This document shows positions 62,405-64,000 of a DNA stretch of 64,000 nt, one piece after another; positions within the stretch are counted from its first letter, which is position 1, and every line of letters starts with the position of its first letter. A program made the translations under genes and the position numbers. The DNA is taken from the NCBI RefSeq assembly GCF_011250635.1, contig NZ_JAANNP010000012.1, positions 1 through 64,000 of the forward strand, read 5' to 3'. The stretch is from Motilibacter deserti (lineage in GTDB: Bacteria > Actinomycetota > Actinomycetes > Motilibacterales > Motilibacteraceae). The notes beneath the pieces are model-generated. The model saw only the letters and a list, made by a program, of their open reading frames with translations, was not told the origin of the DNA and did not search any database.

Positions 62405-62584
62405 TCAGCTGCGTGGCGCGCAGCCGCTCCGCGTCGCCGCCGCGCGGTCCGGGCGGGACGAGGGGCGGGCCGGGCCGGCCGGCTGCGGCGGGCGCCGGGT
62501 CCCGAGGCGCAGCACGAGGCCGCGGCCCGGGCCGGCGACGGAGGTGGTGGGCAGGGTGGTCGCGGAAGCACGGCGAACGGTCAT
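62405..62584 (-). CDS. Possible 59-residue small ORF
   Basis: ATG 62584 has GAGAGGA about ten bases upstream, and the frame has strongly GC third positions up to TGA at 62405. The peptide is basic, proline- and arginine-rich (TVRRASATTLPTTSVAGPGR), with no recognised domain. It may be a leader peptide of the MFS transcript or chance; in a GC-rich genome such frames arise easily. Confidence 0.25.
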   Translation of the reverse strand: MTVRRASATTLPTTSVAGPGRGLVLRLGTRRPPQPAGPARPSSRPDRAAATRSGCAPRS

Positions 62585-62707
62585 GAGGGGCCGTCCTCTC
62601 TGCGCCGGATGGCGCGCAGGAGAAGGAAGGGAGCTGTCGTCGGGGCAGGCGTCACAGACCGGACGGCACAGCCGTGCGGAATGTGACGTGCCCGAAGGGC
62701 GGAAGGG

Positions 62708-63343
62708 TCAGACAGGCAGGGCGGCGAGCCCGGAGCCCGCCTTGTGCAGACACGTGCGGGCGAGGTCGAGGAAGTCCTCGAAGGGCTCGGTGGGCTTCCA
62801 CAACGTCAGCGCTGTCCCGATCGCTGCCGTCGCGGTGTTGAGCATGAGCTGGGCGTCGAGCTCGCTCCCCGCAGGGGTGCGCGCCGTCACCCAGGCCCGC
62901 AGCTCGGCCTGGAAGTGGTCGCCGGCGCCACGCGCCGACGCCGCCACCGCAGGTGACTCGGTCTTGAGCCGCTTGTGGATCGCCAGCCGGTCTCCGAACT
63001 GGGTGACGTAGCCGAGCAGGATGCCGGTCAGGGCGTCCCAGAGCGGCTCGTCGTCCGGACGAGAGGCGAGCAGGTCCTGCCAGAACTGCGTCTCGAGCGG
63101 GTCCGGGTCGAAGACGACCGCTTCCTTGCAGGAAAAGTAGTTGAAGAAGGTCGTGCGGGAGACGTTCGCCTCCTCGGCGATCTCCTCCACGCTGACCGCG
63201 TCGAAGCCGCGCTCGCTGATCAGGCGGAGCGCGCACTCCCGGATGGACCGCCATGCCTCGAGCTTCTTGCGCTCGCGGAGCCCCATGGCCTTGCCCATCG
63301 CGCACACCCCTGCCGTGGAGTCGGCAGGAGGCGTCGGGCTCAT
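62708..63343 (-). CDS. TetR-family transcriptional regulator
   Basis: 211 aa from ATG 63343. The DNA-binding domain is CALRLISERGFDAVSVEEIA then EEANVSRTTFFNYFSCKEAV, with the typical TTFFNYF recognition helix. The C-terminal ligand domain (DHFQAELRAWVTARTPAGSE) is of the common actinobacterial type. A start at ATG 63298 (GKAMGLRERKK), preceded by AGGGG, is equally possible. It probably represses the DHA2 pump and itself, as a 17-base palindrome overlaps its own promoter. Confidence 0.88.
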   Translation of the reverse strand: MSPTPPADSTAGVCAMGKAMGLRERKKLEAWRSIRECALRLISERGFDAVSVEEIAEEANVSRTTFFNYFSCKEAVVFDPDPLETQFWQDLLASRPDDEPLWDALTGILLGYVTQFGDRLAIHKRLKTESPAVAASARGAGDHFQAELRAWVTARTPAGSELDAQLMLNTATAAIGTALTLWKPTEPFEDFLDLARTCLHKAGSGLAALPV

Positions 63344-63350
63344 GGGGAAG

Positions 63351-63381
63351 ACCTTAGCAGGGATCTTGGACCGAGTACAAG
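63351..63381 (-). promoter_or_regulatory. tetR promoter with palindromic operator
   Basis: On the minus strand TTGTAC (63375-63380) and TAAGGT (63351-63356) are 18 bases apart and end eight bases before ATG 63343. The sequence CTTGTACTCGGTCCAAG (63365-63381) is an inverted repeat with arms matching at six of seven positions and a three-base centre, overlapping the -35 element. This is the classic arrangement for TetR autorepression. Confidence 0.6.
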
Positions 63382-63503
63382 CTTTGGCGCGGTGCATCTT
63401 CGGACGGAGTGCGCTGCCCCGGGACGGGGGCTTCGGACGCGGCAGCGCGGCGCGCGGCCCGGGCAGGTTCTGCCCACCGTCGTCCGCGGGAACACTCGCG
63501 ACG

Positions 63504-63875
63504 ATGAGCGACAGCCAACGCCGCGCCGGTGGCCGGCCCGGTGCCCGACCCGGTGGCGAGCCCGATGCCCGGCCCGCCGCTCGTGCCCAGCCCGCCGCTC
63601 GTGCCCCGACCGCCGCGCCGGGCGCGGCCGGCCGGAGCGCGCTTCCGGTCGTGGAGTCGCTCGCGGAGCGCCGGATCCGCGAGGCGATGGAGCGCGGCGA
63701 GTTCGACGGCCTGCCGGGCGCGGGCAAGCCGATCGAAGGGATCGACGGCCCGCACGACGACCTCTGGTGGGTCAAGCAGAAGGTGCGGCGGGAGCGGCTG
63801 TCCGAGTTGGAGGCAGAAGCGGCCGAGCGTTCTGGGGACGCTCCTCGCGGGGCGGAAGGCATGGGGCGACCGTAG
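63504..63875 (+). CDS. DUF1992 protein (DnaJ homologue C28-like domain)
   Basis: 123 aa. The N-terminal 50 residues are proline/alanine/arginine-rich and disordered. The conserved DUF1992 core is VVESLAERRIREAMERGEFD then GLPGAGKPIEGIDGPHDDLW. The domain is shared with DNAJC28, but no J-domain is present. The biochemical role is unknown. It starts at ATG 63504 and is divergent from tetR. Confidence 0.85.
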   Translation: MSDSQRRAGGRPGARPGGEPDARPAARAQPAARAPTAAPGAAGRSALPVVESLAERRIREAMERGEFDGLPGAGKPIEGIDGPHDDLWWVKQKVRRERLSELEAEAAERSGDAPRGAEGMGRP

Positions 63876-63894
63876 GGAGCGCTCCGGTCAGATC

Positions 63895-64000
63895 ATGACC
63901 GCTACGACCGCCGGAGCCGGGACGGTCTGCGCGGCATCCGGGGCCGCCGACCCCTTCCGCTCGGCGCTGCACGGCGCAACCATGGGCCATGCCCACTCCG
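63895..64000 (+). CDS. Possible 5' end of a gene cut by the window edge
   Basis: ATG 63895 opens a frame with no stop to the window end (TATTAGAGTVCAASGAADPF). No family is recognisable from 35 residues; ribosome-binding sequence is weak (GCTCCGGTCAGATC). It may be a real start or chance. Confidence 0.3.
   Translation, partial: MTATTAGAGTVCAASGAADPFRSALHGATMGHAHS

Larger units (their letters stand above)
62212..62707. other. 496-base region between TetR and MFS genes
   Basis: Unusually long for this genome and of different texture (runs of GTG/CGC). It contains an inverted repeat just before the MFS gene and one possible small minus-strand ORF; otherwise I see no gene, no T-run terminator and no copy of the operator palindrome found near tetR. 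Confidence 0.5.

Overview
The window is a contiguous stretch of a very GC-rich actinobacterial chromosome. Most third codon positions are G or C and GTG or TTG starts are common. The gene order is typical of Actinomycetes: rex-hemA-hemC-hemD-hemB, proC near the tiny ribosomal protein bS22, hemL beside a system II cytochrome c assembly cluster, and menA-menE. A methyl-accepting chemotaxis protein suggests a motile member of the class; the sequence alone does not fix the order or genus. I see no prophage, insertion sequence, CRISPR array, rRNA or tRNA.

Layout. 1-5.5 kb: the 3' part of a large NAD-glutamate dehydrogenase, a two-gene ABC exporter whose start is covered by a palindrome, and proC. 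5.5-8.7 kb (minus): an ACT-domain protein translationally coupled to a divergent lactate/malate dehydrogenase-like enzyme, then a membrane glycosyltransferase. 8.7-12 kb: a MacAB-like adaptor, ATPase and permease operon. 12-17.7 kb: an MFS transporter, an AcuC-type deacetylase, a small helix-turn-helix protein, a GAF-EAL phosphodiesterase, bS22, an acyltransferase and a glutaredoxin-like protein. 17.8-20.2 kb: a Tat-exported flavin amine oxidase followed by an exported RidA. 20.4-26.4 kb: the Rex-controlled heme operon, five genes coupled by 4-base overlaps. 26.5-29.5 kb (minus): a MobA-like nucleotidyltransferase with a DUF6457 partner, a GNAT acetyltransferase, and a secreted lytic transglycosylase with an 18-bp in-frame minisatellite.

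29.8-35.2 kb: a carboxylate-amine ligase fused to a circularly permuted ATP-grasp domain, an S9 peptidase and a P-loop kinase. 35-37 kb (minus): an MFS exporter and an RsbW-like ATPase. 37.1-43.1 kb: hemL, a histidine phosphatase, a TlpA-like lipoprotein, CcdA, ResB and CcsB, ending in a strong terminator. 43-48 kb: small membrane proteins, a Tat PhoD phosphatase, a YihY/BrkB protein, a Qnr-like pentapeptide protein and a small secreted PKD-like protein. 48.5-54.5 kb: a sortase, a DUF222/HNH protein with a repetitive N-terminus, a 29-bp minisatellite, a chemoreceptor and a small unknown protein. 54.5-64 kb: menE-menA, a ROK regulator, a secreted amidase, a PAP2 phosphatase, a DHA2 MFS pump with a nearby TetR regulator and palindromic operator, and a DUF1992 protein.

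Functional threads. Heme synthesis (hemACDB, hemL), cytochrome c maturation (TlpA, CcdA, ResB, CcsB) and menaquinone synthesis (menE, menA) all serve the respiratory chain, and the NADH sensor Rex heads one of these operons. Redox control of heme supply is therefore the clearest regulatory story. The least ordinary assemblies are the exported amine oxidase/RidA pair, the ACT-protein/dehydrogenase pair, the ligase/ATP-grasp fusion, and the HNH gene flanked by two kinds of tandem repeat.
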